Assembly: GCA_028279875.1 (NCBI GenBank)
Contig: JANQMU010000034.1
Coordinates: forward strand, 1-64,000
From: Rhizobiaceae bacterium
GTDB taxonomy: Bacteria > Pseudomonadota > Alphaproteobacteria > Rhizobiales > Rhizobiaceae
Reading direction: 5' to 3'
Length of the DNA: 64,000 nt
Position numbers and translations under genes: made by a program
The notes under the pieces: generated by a model
Databases searched by the model: none
Told to the model about the DNA's origin: nothing
Seen by the model: the letters and a program-made list of their open reading frames with translations, nothing else
In this document: positions 1 through 7,978 of the stretch, in pieces
Layout: every line of letters starts with the position of its first letter
Position numbering within the stretch: the stretch's first letter is position 1

Positions 1-2048
1 AGGCCCTCGCCAAGGGGGCGCGGGACCGCGGTGCCGCGATTTACCGCAACACGACCGTGCTGGGAATCGCCGAGAGCAGTGATGGCGGCTGGCTGGTCAA
101 CACCGACAAGGGCGATATCGCCTGCGAGCATGTGATTTCCTGCTCCGGCAACTTTGCCCGCAAAACCGGCGCCATGGTCGGGCTGGATGTGCCGGTGATC
201 CCGGTGGAGCACCAGTATATCGTGACGGAAGCGCATCCCGAGGTGCAGACGTTCCGCGCGGAAGGCGGGGCCGAGCTGTGCGTTCTGCGCGAGTCGGATT
301 CGTCCTGGTATATGCGCGAAGAGGCCGGCGGGCTGCTGCTTGGCCCCTATGAGAAGGGCGCGCCGTGCTGCTATGTGGACGGACCGTCGGAGGATTCGGA
401 GTTCGAACTGTTCCAGGAAGACCTGGACCGGCTGATGCCGCATATCGAAACGGCGATCGCGCGCGTGCCCTATTTCGGGGAAGCCGGGATCAAGAAGGTC
501 TACAATGGTGCTATCGCCTATACGCCGGACGGCTCGCCGATCGTCGGGCCGGCGCCCGGGAAGAGGAATTTCTGGCTGAATGAAGGCCATTCCTTCGGGG
601 TGACCGCTGCCGGCGGCGCCGGCTGGCAACTGGCCGAGTGGATTGTCGAGGGCGAGCCAAGCATCGACATGATGGGCGTCGATCCGCGGCGTTTCGGTCC
701 CTATGCCACGGAGGGCTATCTTCGCGAGAAAAACGAGGAGGCCTATGCCAATGTCTTCACGGTCCACTATCCCGACGAGGAGCGCGTTGCCGCCCGGCCA
801 TTGAAACGGTCGCCTTGCTATGACCGGATGAAGGATCTCGGCGCCGTTTTCGGATCGGTCTATGGCTGGGAGCGCCCCAACTGGTTCGCTCCTGTAGATT
901 ATGGCATCGATGTCGGCAGTATCGACAAGCCGGACGTGCTGACCAATCACAACCACCCCGAGCCGGACGCCGACAACCGGGTGAAAGAGATCTGGTCGTT
1001 CCGTCGTTCGAACTATTTTGAACATGTCGGCAACGAGGTCATGAATGTGCATGAGAATGTCGGCCTCCTGGACATGTCGGCCTTCGCCAAGATGGAGGTC
1101 GCGGGGCCGGGTGCGCGGGACTGGCTCGATTCGATCCTGGCCAATGCCATCCCGAAGACACGCGGCCGCATTGCGCTCGCCCATCTGCTGACGAAAAACG
1201 GCGGCGTGCGATCGGAATTCACGGTCTATGAGTGGGCGCCGGGCCGGTTTTACCTGGTATCGGCGGGCACTTTCGAAGCGCATGACCATGATTACCTGCG
1301 CAAGCTGGCTCCGGAAGACGGCTCCGTGCGCCTCAATGCGATCACCGAACGCATGGGTGTCCTGGTGCTCGCCGGGCCGCGGGCGCGCGACGTGCTGCAA
1401 AAGCTGACGCGGACCAGCCTTGGCAATACGGATTTTCCCTGGCTGTCGGGCAAACCGATCAATGTCGGGCCGGCCAGCGCCCATGCGCTGCGGGTGAATT
1501 TCGTCGGCGAACTCGGATGGGAACTGCACCATCCGATCGAGCAGCAGAACACGATTTTCGATCTGGTCATGGAGGCCGGCGCCGAATTCGGCATCAGGCC
1601 TTTCGGTATCCGGGCAATGACTGCGATGTCGATCGAGAAATCCTACCGCCTGATCCCGCGCGAATTGTCCATCGAATACAACGCCTATGAATCCGGTCTC
1701 GACCGGTTCGTGAAACCGAACAAGGGCGAATTCATCGGGCGCGAGGCCGTGGTGCGGGCGCGGGAGGAGGGGCTGAAATGGTCCTTCGCGACGCTGGAGG
1801 TGCATGACGTGACCGATGCCGACGCCCGCGGCAATGAGGCGATCTACGGCAATGGCGAACTGGTCGGGCGGGCGACGCACGGCACTTATGGATGGCGTCT
1901 GAAGAAGTCCCTCGCACTTGCCATGATTCGCCCAGATTTCAGTGGGTTGGGAACGGACGTTGAGATCAGGATTCTGGGCAAGAACCACCGTGCGACGGTG
2001 ATCGAGGAAAGCCCGTTCGACCCTGAGAACACTGCGCTTCGCAGTTAA
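1..2048 (+). CDS. Dimethylglycine/sarcosine dehydrogenase-like FAD oxidoreductase with GcvT domain (5' truncated)
   Basis: The reading frame is already open at base 3 and continues to TAA at 2046-2048, giving about 681 visible residues; the N-terminus with the FAD dinucleotide-binding motif lies outside the window. The first ~200 visible residues are the end of a DAO-type amine oxidase domain (GHSFGVTAAGGAGWQLAEW). The rest is an aminomethyltransferase (GcvT)-like folate-binding domain, containing GELGWELH and, later, the IEYNAYESGLDRFV segment. This architecture is that of dimethylglycine and sarcosine dehydrogenases, which oxidise N-methyl groups and pass formaldehyde to tetrahydrofolate. 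It is followed convergently by a GlxA-type regulator. Given the betaine and corrinoid genes nearby, a role in glycine betaine breakdown is likely, but the exact substrate cannot be read from the sequence. Confidence 0.85.
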   Translation, partial: ALAKGARDRGAAIYRNTTVLGIAESSDGGWLVNTDKGDIACEHVISCSGNFARKTGAMVGLDVPVIPVEHQYIVTEAHPEVQTFRAEGGAELCVLRESDSSWYMREEAGGLLLGPYEKGAPCCYVDGPSEDSEFELFQEDLDRLMPHIETAIARVPYFGEAGIKKVYNGAIAYTPDGSPIVGPAPGKRNFWLNEGHSFGVTAAGGAGWQLAEWIVEGEPSIDMMGVDPRRFGPYATEGYLREKNEEAYANVFTVHYPDEERVAARPLKRSPCYDRMKDLGAVFGSVYGWERPNWFAPVDYGIDVGSIDKPDVLTNHNHPEPDADNRVKEIWSFRRSNYFEHVGNEVMNVHENVGLLDMSAFAKMEVAGPGARDWLDSILANAIPKTRGRIALAHLLTKNGGVRSEFTVYEWAPGRFYLVSAGTFEAHDHDYLRKLAPEDGSVRLNAITERMGVLVLAGPRARDVLQKLTRTSLGNTDFPWLSGKPINVGPASAHALRVNFVGELGWELHHPIEQQNTIFDLVMEAGAEFGIRPFGIRAMTAMSIEKSYRLIPRELSIEYNAYESGLDRFVKPNKGEFIGREAVVRAREEGLKWSFATLEVHDVTDADARGNEAIYGNGELVGRATHGTYGWRLKKSLALAMIRPDFSGLGTDVEIRILGKNHRATVIEESPFDPENTALRS

Positions 2049-2062
2049 GGTATGTTGATCCG

Positions 2063-3070
2063 CTACGCCGCCGGGGTCAGCAATTGCTTGCGGTCGGCGC
2101 GTTCCTGCTGCGGTGAACGGCCGAACAGTTCGCGGTAGCATTTGGAAAAATGCGACGCGGAGACGAAACCGCACGCAACCGCCACTTCGACGACCGGCAG
2201 CGAGGACTGGATCAAAAGGTGGCGGGCGCGGTCGAGACGGATCTCCAGATAGTAACGGGCCGGGGAACGCCCCATTTCCTGCCGGAACAGCCGTTCGATC
2301 TGCCGCCGGGACAGGCCCGCATAGTTGGCGATTTCCAGCAGCGACAGGGGTTCGGACAAATTGCCCTCCATCAGTTCGATGATGGACAGCACCTTGGAGT
2401 TCTGAACCCCGAGCCGGGCACGCAGCGGCAGGCGCTGGCGGTCATGCGGGTTGCGGACCCGGTCGGTCAGCGCCTGTTCACAGATCCGGTTGACCAGGTT
2501 CTCGTCATGATCCTCACCGATCAGGTTCAGCATCATGTCCAGCGAGGCGGTGCCGCCGGCGCAGGTGTAGATATTGTCATCGGTTTCATAGAGGTCAGCA
2601 TAGACCTCGGCGAGGGGGAATTTTTCCGAAAAGCCTGGCAGGTCTTCCCAATGGATGGCGCAGCGCCGTCCGGACAGCAGGCCGGCTGCAGCCAGAACAT
2701 AGGCCCCCGTGCACAGTCCGCCGACCGAGATGTTGCGGTTGTGAACCTCGCGCAGCCAGGCATGCAGTGACTTCTGCGCATAGGCTTCGACATTGAGGCC
2801 TGAGCATACAAAGACCATGGACGGGCGTTTCTCGCCGGAGAGAAATCCGCGCTCCTCCGACAGGGTCGAGTTTACCGACACTTCGACACCATTGGAGGCG
2901 GCGACCGCCTGTCCGTCGAGGGAGGCGAGACGCCATTCATAGTGCTGATAGCCAAGCATTCTGTTGGCAAGGCGCAGGGGCTCGATTGCTGTTGCAAAGG
3001 CAATCAGCGAAAAATCCGGCACCAGGTAAAACACGAAGGACCGTCTGGTCGTCGCCGCGTTGCTGTCCAT
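2063..3070 (-). CDS. GlxA family AraC-type regulator (DJ-1/PfpI domain + AraC HTH)
   Basis: About 335 residues from the ATG at 3070; the frame extends upstream to 3124, but that part is an implausible run of arginines. The N-terminal ~190 residues form a DJ-1/PfpI amidase-like sensor domain (FYLVPDFSLIAFATAIEPLR; GLCTGAYVLAAAGLL). The C-terminal ~100 residues hold two AraC helix-turn-helix motifs (LSRRQIERLFRQEMGRSPARY; CGFVSASHFSKCYRELFGRSP). The GlxA family includes GbdR (glycine betaine), CdhR (carnitine) and SouR (sarcosine). Its convergent position 14 bp from a DMGDH-like gene suggests, as inference, that it is a GbdR-like activator of methylated-amine genes. Confidence 0.85.
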   Translation of the reverse strand: MDSNAATTRRSFVFYLVPDFSLIAFATAIEPLRLANRMLGYQHYEWRLASLDGQAVAASNGVEVSVNSTLSEERGFLSGEKRPSMVFVCSGLNVEAYAQKSLHAWLREVHNRNISVGGLCTGAYVLAAAGLLSGRRCAIHWEDLPGFSEKFPLAEVYADLYETDDNIYTCAGGTASLDMMLNLIGEDHDENLVNRICEQALTDRVRNPHDRQRLPLRARLGVQNSKVLSIIELMEGNLSEPLSLLEIANYAGLSRRQIERLFRQEMGRSPARYYLEIRLDRARHLLIQSSLPVVEVAVACGFVSASHFSKCYRELFGRSPQQERADRKQLLTPAA

Positions 3071-3428
3071 CGCCTTCGATCCCTTGCGCCGGCGGCGGCG
3101 GACAATTCGGCGTTGCTTCGTCAACGCCGCGATATCCCCGCACCGCAGTTGCCGTGCTTACGCCCGTCCATCGGAACTGGGGAATCCATGGAAAGAAGAC
3201 GCCCCGAACCTCCCGATATTGGGGTGAATTGCGCGCGACTTTTGCACAGCAAATGACGGGTGTGAAGCAGTTTTTTCCCGCTTTAGGAGATTTAATCGGT
3301 GCCTTAAGCGGCGCTTATTTCCGGCACCTTGACGGGTTTTGAAAAGGACGTCCGGTCGCCGATATGGCGGCATGGACGGCTCTGTCCCCGGGGCCACCCG
3401 GGCCGGAGCCGTCCGATGCGGCGAGCGG
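3071..3428. other. Intergenic region between the GlxA gene and DUF1127 gene
   Basis: 358 bases with no convincing gene. It should contain the promoter of the GlxA-type regulator. The part nearest the DUF1127 gene holds the strong inverted repeat listed separately. An AT-richer segment at about 3240-3345 is the likeliest promoter area, but no clear -35/-10 pair was identified. Confidence 0.4.
3374..3414 (-). terminator. Strong inverted repeat downstream of DUF1127 gene
   Basis: GGACGGCTC at 3374-3382 pairs perfectly with GAGCCGTCC at 3406-3414, and a second inner stem CCCGGG/CCCGGG lies in the loop. It begins 15 bases past the stop codon of the minus-strand DUF1127 gene. No T-tract follows on the minus strand, so it may be an mRNA-end stabilising hairpin rather than an intrinsic terminator. 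Confidence 0.5.
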
Positions 3429-3695
3429 TCATCGGTCCAGCGGTCTGCGGTCACCTTCCGGTTCATAGCGGCCGGGCCAGCCGATATCCGACATCATGCG
3501 GTCGTTCAGCTTGGCCATGGCCTTCATGGTCTCGCGGCGCAGCACGGCGCGGCGATGGTGTTCGGCCATCCGGCGAACGAATGAGGCCACCGCGCAGACG
3601 ACGCGGTTGTAAAGCTCGACGGCCCGGTTGTTTTGGCGTCTATCCAAAAACCCGGCTGCGACGGATGTGTCCGTTTGTTGCGGTTTGTACAACAT
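3429..3695 (-). CDS. DUF1127 domain-containing small protein
   Basis: 88 residues, basic. The C-terminal part has the DUF1127 signature (KAMAKLNDRMMSDIGWPGR), a 40-residue Arg-rich module common in alphaproteobacteria, often in several copies per genome. In Agrobacterium related small proteins have been linked to phosphate and RNA metabolism, but the function here is unknown. The gene diverges from a LysR gene across a 156-bp spacer holding a perfect inverted repeat, so it is the likely target of that regulator. The region preceding the domain (residues 1-40) is not recognisable. Confidence 0.8.
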   Translation of the reverse strand: MLYKPQQTDTSVAAGFLDRRQNNRAVELYNRVVCAVASFVRRMAEHHRRAVLRRETMKAMAKLNDRMMSDIGWPGRYEPEGDRRPLDR

Positions 3696-3792
3696 GTTCA
3701 GGTTCCTTGTTGAAAAACCGGCCTGGCCTGACGCCAGGTCCGGTTGGTTTCAGCCAAGGTCGCGACCCTTGAACTTGACTATGGGGTGTTTC

Positions 3793-3807
3793 TTTGATTC
3801 AATCAAA
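3793..3807. promoter_or_regulatory. Candidate LysR operator in divergent spacer
   Basis: TTTGATT-C-AATCAAA is a perfect 15-bp inverted repeat that fits the T-N11-A pattern of LysR-type operators. It lies 44 bp upstream of the lysR-type ATG (3852) and 97 bp upstream of the DUF1127 start, in the AT-rich spacer between the two divergent genes. Binding by the adjacent LysR protein is inferred from position. Confidence 0.5.
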
Positions 3808-3851
3808 TGAATAGATATGATGTCTTGGATCAATTTATTTGAACGGAAACC

Positions 3852-4757
3852 ATGAACGCCCCCCTCAACCATCCCGTGCCGCTGCTTGAACTGGATGTGC
3901 TGCGCACATTCGTGGCCATCGCCGATACCGGCAGCTTCACTGCGGCCGCTTCGACGGTATTCCGGACACCGTCAGCGGTCTCCATGCAGATCAAGAAACT
4001 CGAAGAGACACTTGGCCGCCCGGTGTTGTCGCGCGATGCGCGTTCGGTGACGCTGACCAGCGACGGCGCGATCCTGCTCGGCTATGCCAGGCGCCTGCTG
4101 TCGCTCAACCGCGAGGCGGTGTCGCAGTTCGTGTCGCCGGATATTTCCGGCGTCGTTCGACTCGGCGCGCCCGACGACGTCGGTGACCGTCTCTTGCCTG
4201 GCGTGCTCAAACGATTTGCCAAGACCCATCCGTCGATTGCGGTTGACGTGGTGATCGATCAGAGCAGCAAGCTCATCAAGAGGATGGAAGAGCGCCGCCT
4301 CGATATCACGTTGATGACCTGCCCGAAGGACATACCGCCGCCCGGATGCGAGGTGCTGCTGACCGAACAGCTGGTGTGGGCCGGGGCCAAGGGCGGCTGC
4401 GCGCATCTGTGCACGCCGATCCCGGTGTCCATGTGGGAGGAGGGCTGCGCCTGGCGGGACGGCGCCGTCGAAGGGCTCAATGCGCGGGGTATCGAGTACC
4501 GCGTTGCCTATATGAGCGCGCATACGACCGGCCAGAGGGCCGCCATCCAGTCCGATCTGGCGATCGCGCCGCTGCCGAAATCCTTTGTCGGCGACGATCT
4601 GGTGGTGCTGGGCGAGGAAGACGGCCTGCCTCCCATCGGCAGCTATACGCTCGGCATGATCGTCCCGCCCGATGCGGAAGCGCCGGTCTGCGCGGCCGCC
4701 GATCACATCCGTGCCGCCTTTGCGACATTCGACGAAACCGGGACGTTTCAGGGCTGA
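3852..4757 (+). CDS. LysR family transcriptional regulator
   Basis: 301 residues, the usual LTTR length. The N-terminal winged helix-turn-helix spans about residues 12-75 (LDVLRTFVAIADTGSFTAAA, then the SAVSMQIKKLEE recognition region). Residues ~95-295 form a periplasmic-binding-protein-like effector domain. ATG at 3852 follows GGAAACC. It is transcribed divergently from the DUF1127 gene, an arrangement seen repeatedly in Rhizobiales, and probably controls that gene and itself. The effector is unknown. Confidence 0.9.
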   Translation: MNAPLNHPVPLLELDVLRTFVAIADTGSFTAAASTVFRTPSAVSMQIKKLEETLGRPVLSRDARSVTLTSDGAILLGYARRLLSLNREAVSQFVSPDISGVVRLGAPDDVGDRLLPGVLKRFAKTHPSIAVDVVIDQSSKLIKRMEERRLDITLMTCPKDIPPPGCEVLLTEQLVWAGAKGGCAHLCTPIPVSMWEEGCAWRDGAVEGLNARGIEYRVAYMSAHTTGQRAAIQSDLAIAPLPKSFVGDDLVVLGEEDGLPPIGSYTLGMIVPPDAEAPVCAAADHIRAAFATFDETGTFQG

Positions 4758-4775
4758 ACACGGGCTGCCGGTGCG

Positions 4776-5912
4776 TTATCGAAGTCCGAGTTTTTCGACC
4801 AGTCGCTGGCGCTTCATAAGCCACCAGCCGGCTTCGGTCGGCCACATGGCATGGTCCTTGTCCACGCCCAGTTTGGCGGCTGCGTGAAGGGGCCAGTTGG
4901 GGTCGTCGAGGATCTCGCGTGCCAGCGCGATCATGTCGGCTTTTTCATGGGCCACGAGATCATTGCAGAAATTCGGGTCCCAGAGGAAGCCGACCGCCAT
5001 CGTGGCGATATCCGCTTCCCGCCGAATGCGCTTGGCAAAGGGAGACTGGAAGCCCTGTTCGAGGGTCATCCTCCTCGGGCGTTCCTTTCCGCCCACGCCT
5101 CCGCTTGAACAGTCAATCATGTCGACACCGGCTTGCTTGAGCGCCCTGGCGGTTTCGATGGTGTCCTCGATTTCTATGCCGCCGTCCAGCCAGTCCGTCG
5201 CCGACAGTCGAAAGGCGAGCGGATAGTCCTCCGGCCAGTTGGCGCGAATGGCCTGGGCGATTTCGACGGCAAAGCGGCGGCGGTTTTGCGCGTTGCCGCC
5301 CCAGCGGTCGGTCCGCCGGTTGGATATCGGTGACAAAAACTGATGAACGAGAAATCCGTGGGCCGCATAAACCTCGATGATCTGAAAGCCTGCCTCGCGG
5401 GATCGCCGTGCGGCGTCGCCAAAGGCGGAAATCACCCGCTCGATATCCTGCCCGGACATTTGCCGGGGGACCGGCCATCCGTCCGCATAGGGGATCGGCG
5501 ACGGCGCTATCGATATCCACGGCCTTTCATTGCGGGTCGTGACGTCTTCCTCATCGATGGGGGTTTCACCGTGCCACGGCCGGCGCTCGGACGCCTTTCG
5601 ACCGGCATGGCCGAGCTGTATGCCCGGAACGGCGCCTTCATGGCTTAAAAAAGCGGTGATGGAGCGCAGATTCGCGATATGTGCATCGTCCCAGATGCCC
5701 AGGTCGCCGGCCGTTCGCCTGCCATCGGCCTCGACCGCCGTGGCTTCGGCATAGACAAGGCCCGCACCGCCCATCGCAAACCGGCCGAGATGCACCTTGT
5801 GCCAATCATTGGCAAATCCGTCGCGCGAGCGGTACTGGCTCATGGGTGAGACCGCGATCCGGTTCCTGAAGGTGACCTTGCGGAGTGAAAAGGGCGTAAA
5901 CAGGCCGGTCAC
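4776..5912 (-). CDS. NADH:flavin oxidoreductase, Old Yellow Enzyme family (YqjM-like)
   Basis: 378 residues from a GTG start at 5912 (MTGLFTPFSLRKVTFRNRIAVSPM). It is an FMN-dependent TIM-barrel ene-reductase. Family motifs include the N-terminal PMSQYRS segment, the substrate-binding LGHAGRKAS (His and Arg), the AAHGFLVHQFLSPISNRRTDRWGG block and the C-terminal phosphate-binding stretch DIATMAVGFLW. The length and the short PMSQY motif match the YqjM/thermophilic-like subclass, which reduces activated C=C bonds using NAD(P)H. It ends 18 bases from the convergent LysR gene. The physiological substrate is unknown. Confidence 0.9.
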   Translation of the reverse strand: MTGLFTPFSLRKVTFRNRIAVSPMSQYRSRDGFANDWHKVHLGRFAMGGAGLVYAEATAVEADGRRTAGDLGIWDDAHIANLRSITAFLSHEGAVPGIQLGHAGRKASERRPWHGETPIDEEDVTTRNERPWISIAPSPIPYADGWPVPRQMSGQDIERVISAFGDAARRSREAGFQIIEVYAAHGFLVHQFLSPISNRRTDRWGGNAQNRRRFAVEIAQAIRANWPEDYPLAFRLSATDWLDGGIEIEDTIETARALKQAGVDMIDCSSGGVGGKERPRRMTLEQGFQSPFAKRIRREADIATMAVGFLWDPNFCNDLVAHEKADMIALAREILDDPNWPLHAAAKLGVDKDHAMWPTEAGWWLMKRQRLVEKLGLR

Positions 5913-5937
5913 GATCGGTGATCCCCGCCGGCTTCGG

Positions 5938-5988
5938 CCGTTCCGGAAACGGGATTCGAACCTGTCGGCCTTGCATCAAGGCCATCGG
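5938..5988 (-). other. tRNA 3'-end-like fragment
   Basis: Read on the minus strand, 5963-5941 gives AGGTTCGAATCC followed by CGTTTCCGGAA, resembling a tRNA T-arm and acceptor 3' strand. A GGCC-loop-GGCC hairpin precedes it at 5967-5983. No matching 5' acceptor strand (TCCGGAA) or D-arm is found within 100 bases upstream, so this is not an intact tRNA. It may be a tRNA relic, an old attachment-site repeat, or coincidence. Confidence 0.2.
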
Positions 5989-6189
5989 ACGGGATGGGAG
6001 ATTTCATGTTCCACTCACTGTTGCAGGATACGAATCCACGGGTGGGTTCGACCCTAGCGAGATTCGAGGCGCTGAGCACCTGTCTTTGATGGCGATGAAC
6101 ACCATCATTGGCCGTTGAGCGTCGCGCGGCCGCCGGTGTATAAATCCCCAAGAACCCGTCCTTACCTCAATTCATAGCGGAGCGATACC

Positions 6190-6669
6190 ATGGCAAAAGA
6201 TGTGAACCTGCCGGATGTGGTCGACATGGTGACGCTGGCTGGCGATGAGGCAAAGGCCTATGTCAACCGCAGGGACGGGGAACTTGTCATGATCATGGAA
6301 GAATATCTGTCGATTGCCGAGGACGGCCTTGACGACACCGACAGGCCGGAATGGGAGAGAGAGGCTATCGCCGATGCCAGGCGTGTTCTCGATGATGGCG
6401 ATTTTGTCGCGCTGCCCGACCAATACGATATTCATGAATATGCGATCATGGAGCAATTTTGCCATACCGTTGAAGATGAGCGGATGCGGGAGAAGCTGTT
6501 GATGGCAATCAAGGGTAAAGGGGCATTCCGTCGCTTCAAGGACACGGTGTTTCGCGAGGGCATCGAGAAAGACTGGTTTGCCTATAAGGACGCGGAGATC
6601 AGCAAAATCGTCGCCGATTTTCTGGACAGTGAGAACATCGCCTATCAGGACAAGCCGCTCGCCGGCTGA
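6190..6669 (+). CDS. UPF0158 family protein
   Basis: 159 residues, acidic and probably cytosolic. It matches the UPF0158 pattern: the central LPDQYDIHEYAIMEQFC block, then GKGAFRRFKDTV and a Trp/Phe-rich segment (EKDWFAYKDAE). The function of this family is not established. ATG at 6190 follows a GGAG-like site (CATAGCGGAGCGATACC). It is a single gene between the Old Yellow Enzyme gene, divergent upstream, and the convergent dehydrogenase gene downstream. Confidence 0.8.
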   Translation: MAKDVNLPDVVDMVTLAGDEAKAYVNRRDGELVMIMEEYLSIAEDGLDDTDRPEWEREAIADARRVLDDGDFVALPDQYDIHEYAIMEQFCHTVEDERMREKLLMAIKGKGAFRRFKDTVFREGIEKDWFAYKDAEISKIVADFLDSENIAYQDKPLAG

Positions 6670-6727
6670 TCCATCGGGACTGTGCGATCCGCGCCCGGGA
6701 CGGCTGCGACTCGCGGGCTGATGGTGT

Positions 6728-7873
6728 TCACAAAGTGGCAGCCGGTGGATGTCCAGGAGACAAAGGCCCAGTGGCACTGGTCCTGGGTCTGTCTTCGATA
6801 TCTGAAAGAACCTGTCGCGTGACCGCGCGCGTTCCCATGTCGCCGCCAAACTCCATGGGTCTTAAAGCGTTGTCCCGAAAACCGGCTTCAACGGCTGCGT
6901 TGATGAGTTCGCCAGCATCGCCCAGTTCCGGCCGGTCGAGTTTCACTGACAGGTAATCCAGCATCAGCGCCCCGCTCAGGATTGCCGCCAGCGGATTGGC
7001 CTTGTCCTGCCCTATGATGTCCGGGGCACTGCCGTGGGCGGGCTGGAAGAGACCAGTGCTGTCGCCGATTTCGGCGCATGCCGCCATGCCCATGCCGCCG
7101 ACGAGTCCACCGGCAAGATCGGAGAGGATGTCGCCGAACATGTTTTCGGTCACAAGGACATCGAACTCCCAGGGCTTGCGCACGAGATCGAGCGCCTGCG
7201 CATCGACATAGTTGTAGCCGACCGGCACGTCTGGAAAGTCGTGTCTTACCTCGTTGAAAAGCTGTCGAAAGAAGGCGAGTGACGTGAATACATTCGCCTT
7301 GTCGACGCATGTCAGTTTGCCGGACTTTCCGCGTTCACGGCGTTTGCGGGCGAAGTTGAAGGCGAATGTGTGCAGCTTCGTTGTGGTGTTGCGGGTGATC
7401 CGCAGGACATCCTGAACTTCGTCGTCGGTCACGACGAGGCTTCGGTTATGCGTTGCGGCCGAATAGAAAAGGCCTTCAGTGGATTCCCGCAGGATAACGA
7501 GGTCTATTCCGGCCGCGCGCGGATCGGCCAGCCGTTGGGGCGCGTTCGGATAGGCCTTTACCGGACGGACGCCGGCGTAAAGGCCGAAGGAGTCGCGTAG
7601 CCTGAGATGAGGTGATATTTCGGTTCCGTCCGCGTGACGGACGGAGGGCAAACCGATCGCGCCGAGGAAGACCGCGTCGGCCGCTTCGACACGGGCTTCG
7701 CCGTCCGCTTCGATATCAAGCCCGGTTTCGCTGAAGTAACCGGCTCCGGCCTTGATTTCGTCAAAGGACGGTGCACTCTGTCCGGTTTTCCCAAGGGCTG
7801 CCTCAAGCACCGCAAGTGCGGCTTCCGCAACATCGACGCCGATACCGTCACCTTTGATCAGGGCAATTCTCAT
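6728..7873 (-). CDS. Isocitrate/isopropylmalate dehydrogenase family enzyme
   Basis: 381 residues from the ATG at 7873, preceded by GAGGAAAG at good spacing. It is a metal- and NAD(P)-dependent beta-decarboxylating 2-hydroxyacid dehydrogenase. Visible motifs are the N-terminal LIKGDGIG, the metal- and substrate-binding VTENMFGDILSDLAGGLVGG, and the nucleotide-binding GSAPDIIGQDKANP. The family covers 3-isopropylmalate, D-malate, tartrate and isocitrate dehydrogenases. As the last gene of a TRAP transporter operon it more likely oxidises the imported dicarboxylate or hydroxyacid (D-malate- or tartrate-like) than takes part in leucine synthesis. That assignment is inference. Confidence 0.8.
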   Translation of the reverse strand: MRIALIKGDGIGVDVAEAALAVLEAALGKTGQSAPSFDEIKAGAGYFSETGLDIEADGEARVEAADAVFLGAIGLPSVRHADGTEISPHLRLRDSFGLYAGVRPVKAYPNAPQRLADPRAAGIDLVILRESTEGLFYSAATHNRSLVVTDDEVQDVLRITRNTTTKLHTFAFNFARKRRERGKSGKLTCVDKANVFTSLAFFRQLFNEVRHDFPDVPVGYNYVDAQALDLVRKPWEFDVLVTENMFGDILSDLAGGLVGGMGMAACAEIGDSTGLFQPAHGSAPDIIGQDKANPLAAILSGALMLDYLSVKLDRPELGDAGELINAAVEAGFRDNALRPMEFGGDMGTRAVTRQVLSDIEDRPRTSATGPLSPGHPPAATL

Positions 7874-7884
7874 TTGGTCTTTCC

Positions 7885-7947
7885 TCAAGTCCAGTCGACG
7901 TCGAACCGGCTGTCCTTGATCGGAAAGCGAACCGTCACCGCAAACAT
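7885..7947 (-). pseudogene. 20-residue ORF, possible remnant of an ABM-domain monooxygenase
   Basis: ATG at 7947 follows GGGAG at a normal 8-base spacing and runs 20 codons to TGA (MFAVTVRFPIKDSRFDVDWT). The first dozen residues resemble the first beta strand of antibiotic-biosynthesis-monooxygenase (ABM) domain proteins, which then normally continue for ~80 residues. It sits in the 105-base gap between dctM and the dehydrogenase gene. It is either a truncated relic or a leader peptide. Confidence 0.3.
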
Positions 7948-7978
7948 CAGCCGTCTCCCTTGATTCCCGAATGGGCTC

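Noticed and set aside
5938-6020. Intact tRNA or selC gene
   Set aside because: Only a T-arm and an acceptor-like 3' strand are present; there is no matching 5' acceptor, D-arm or properly formed anticodon arm.
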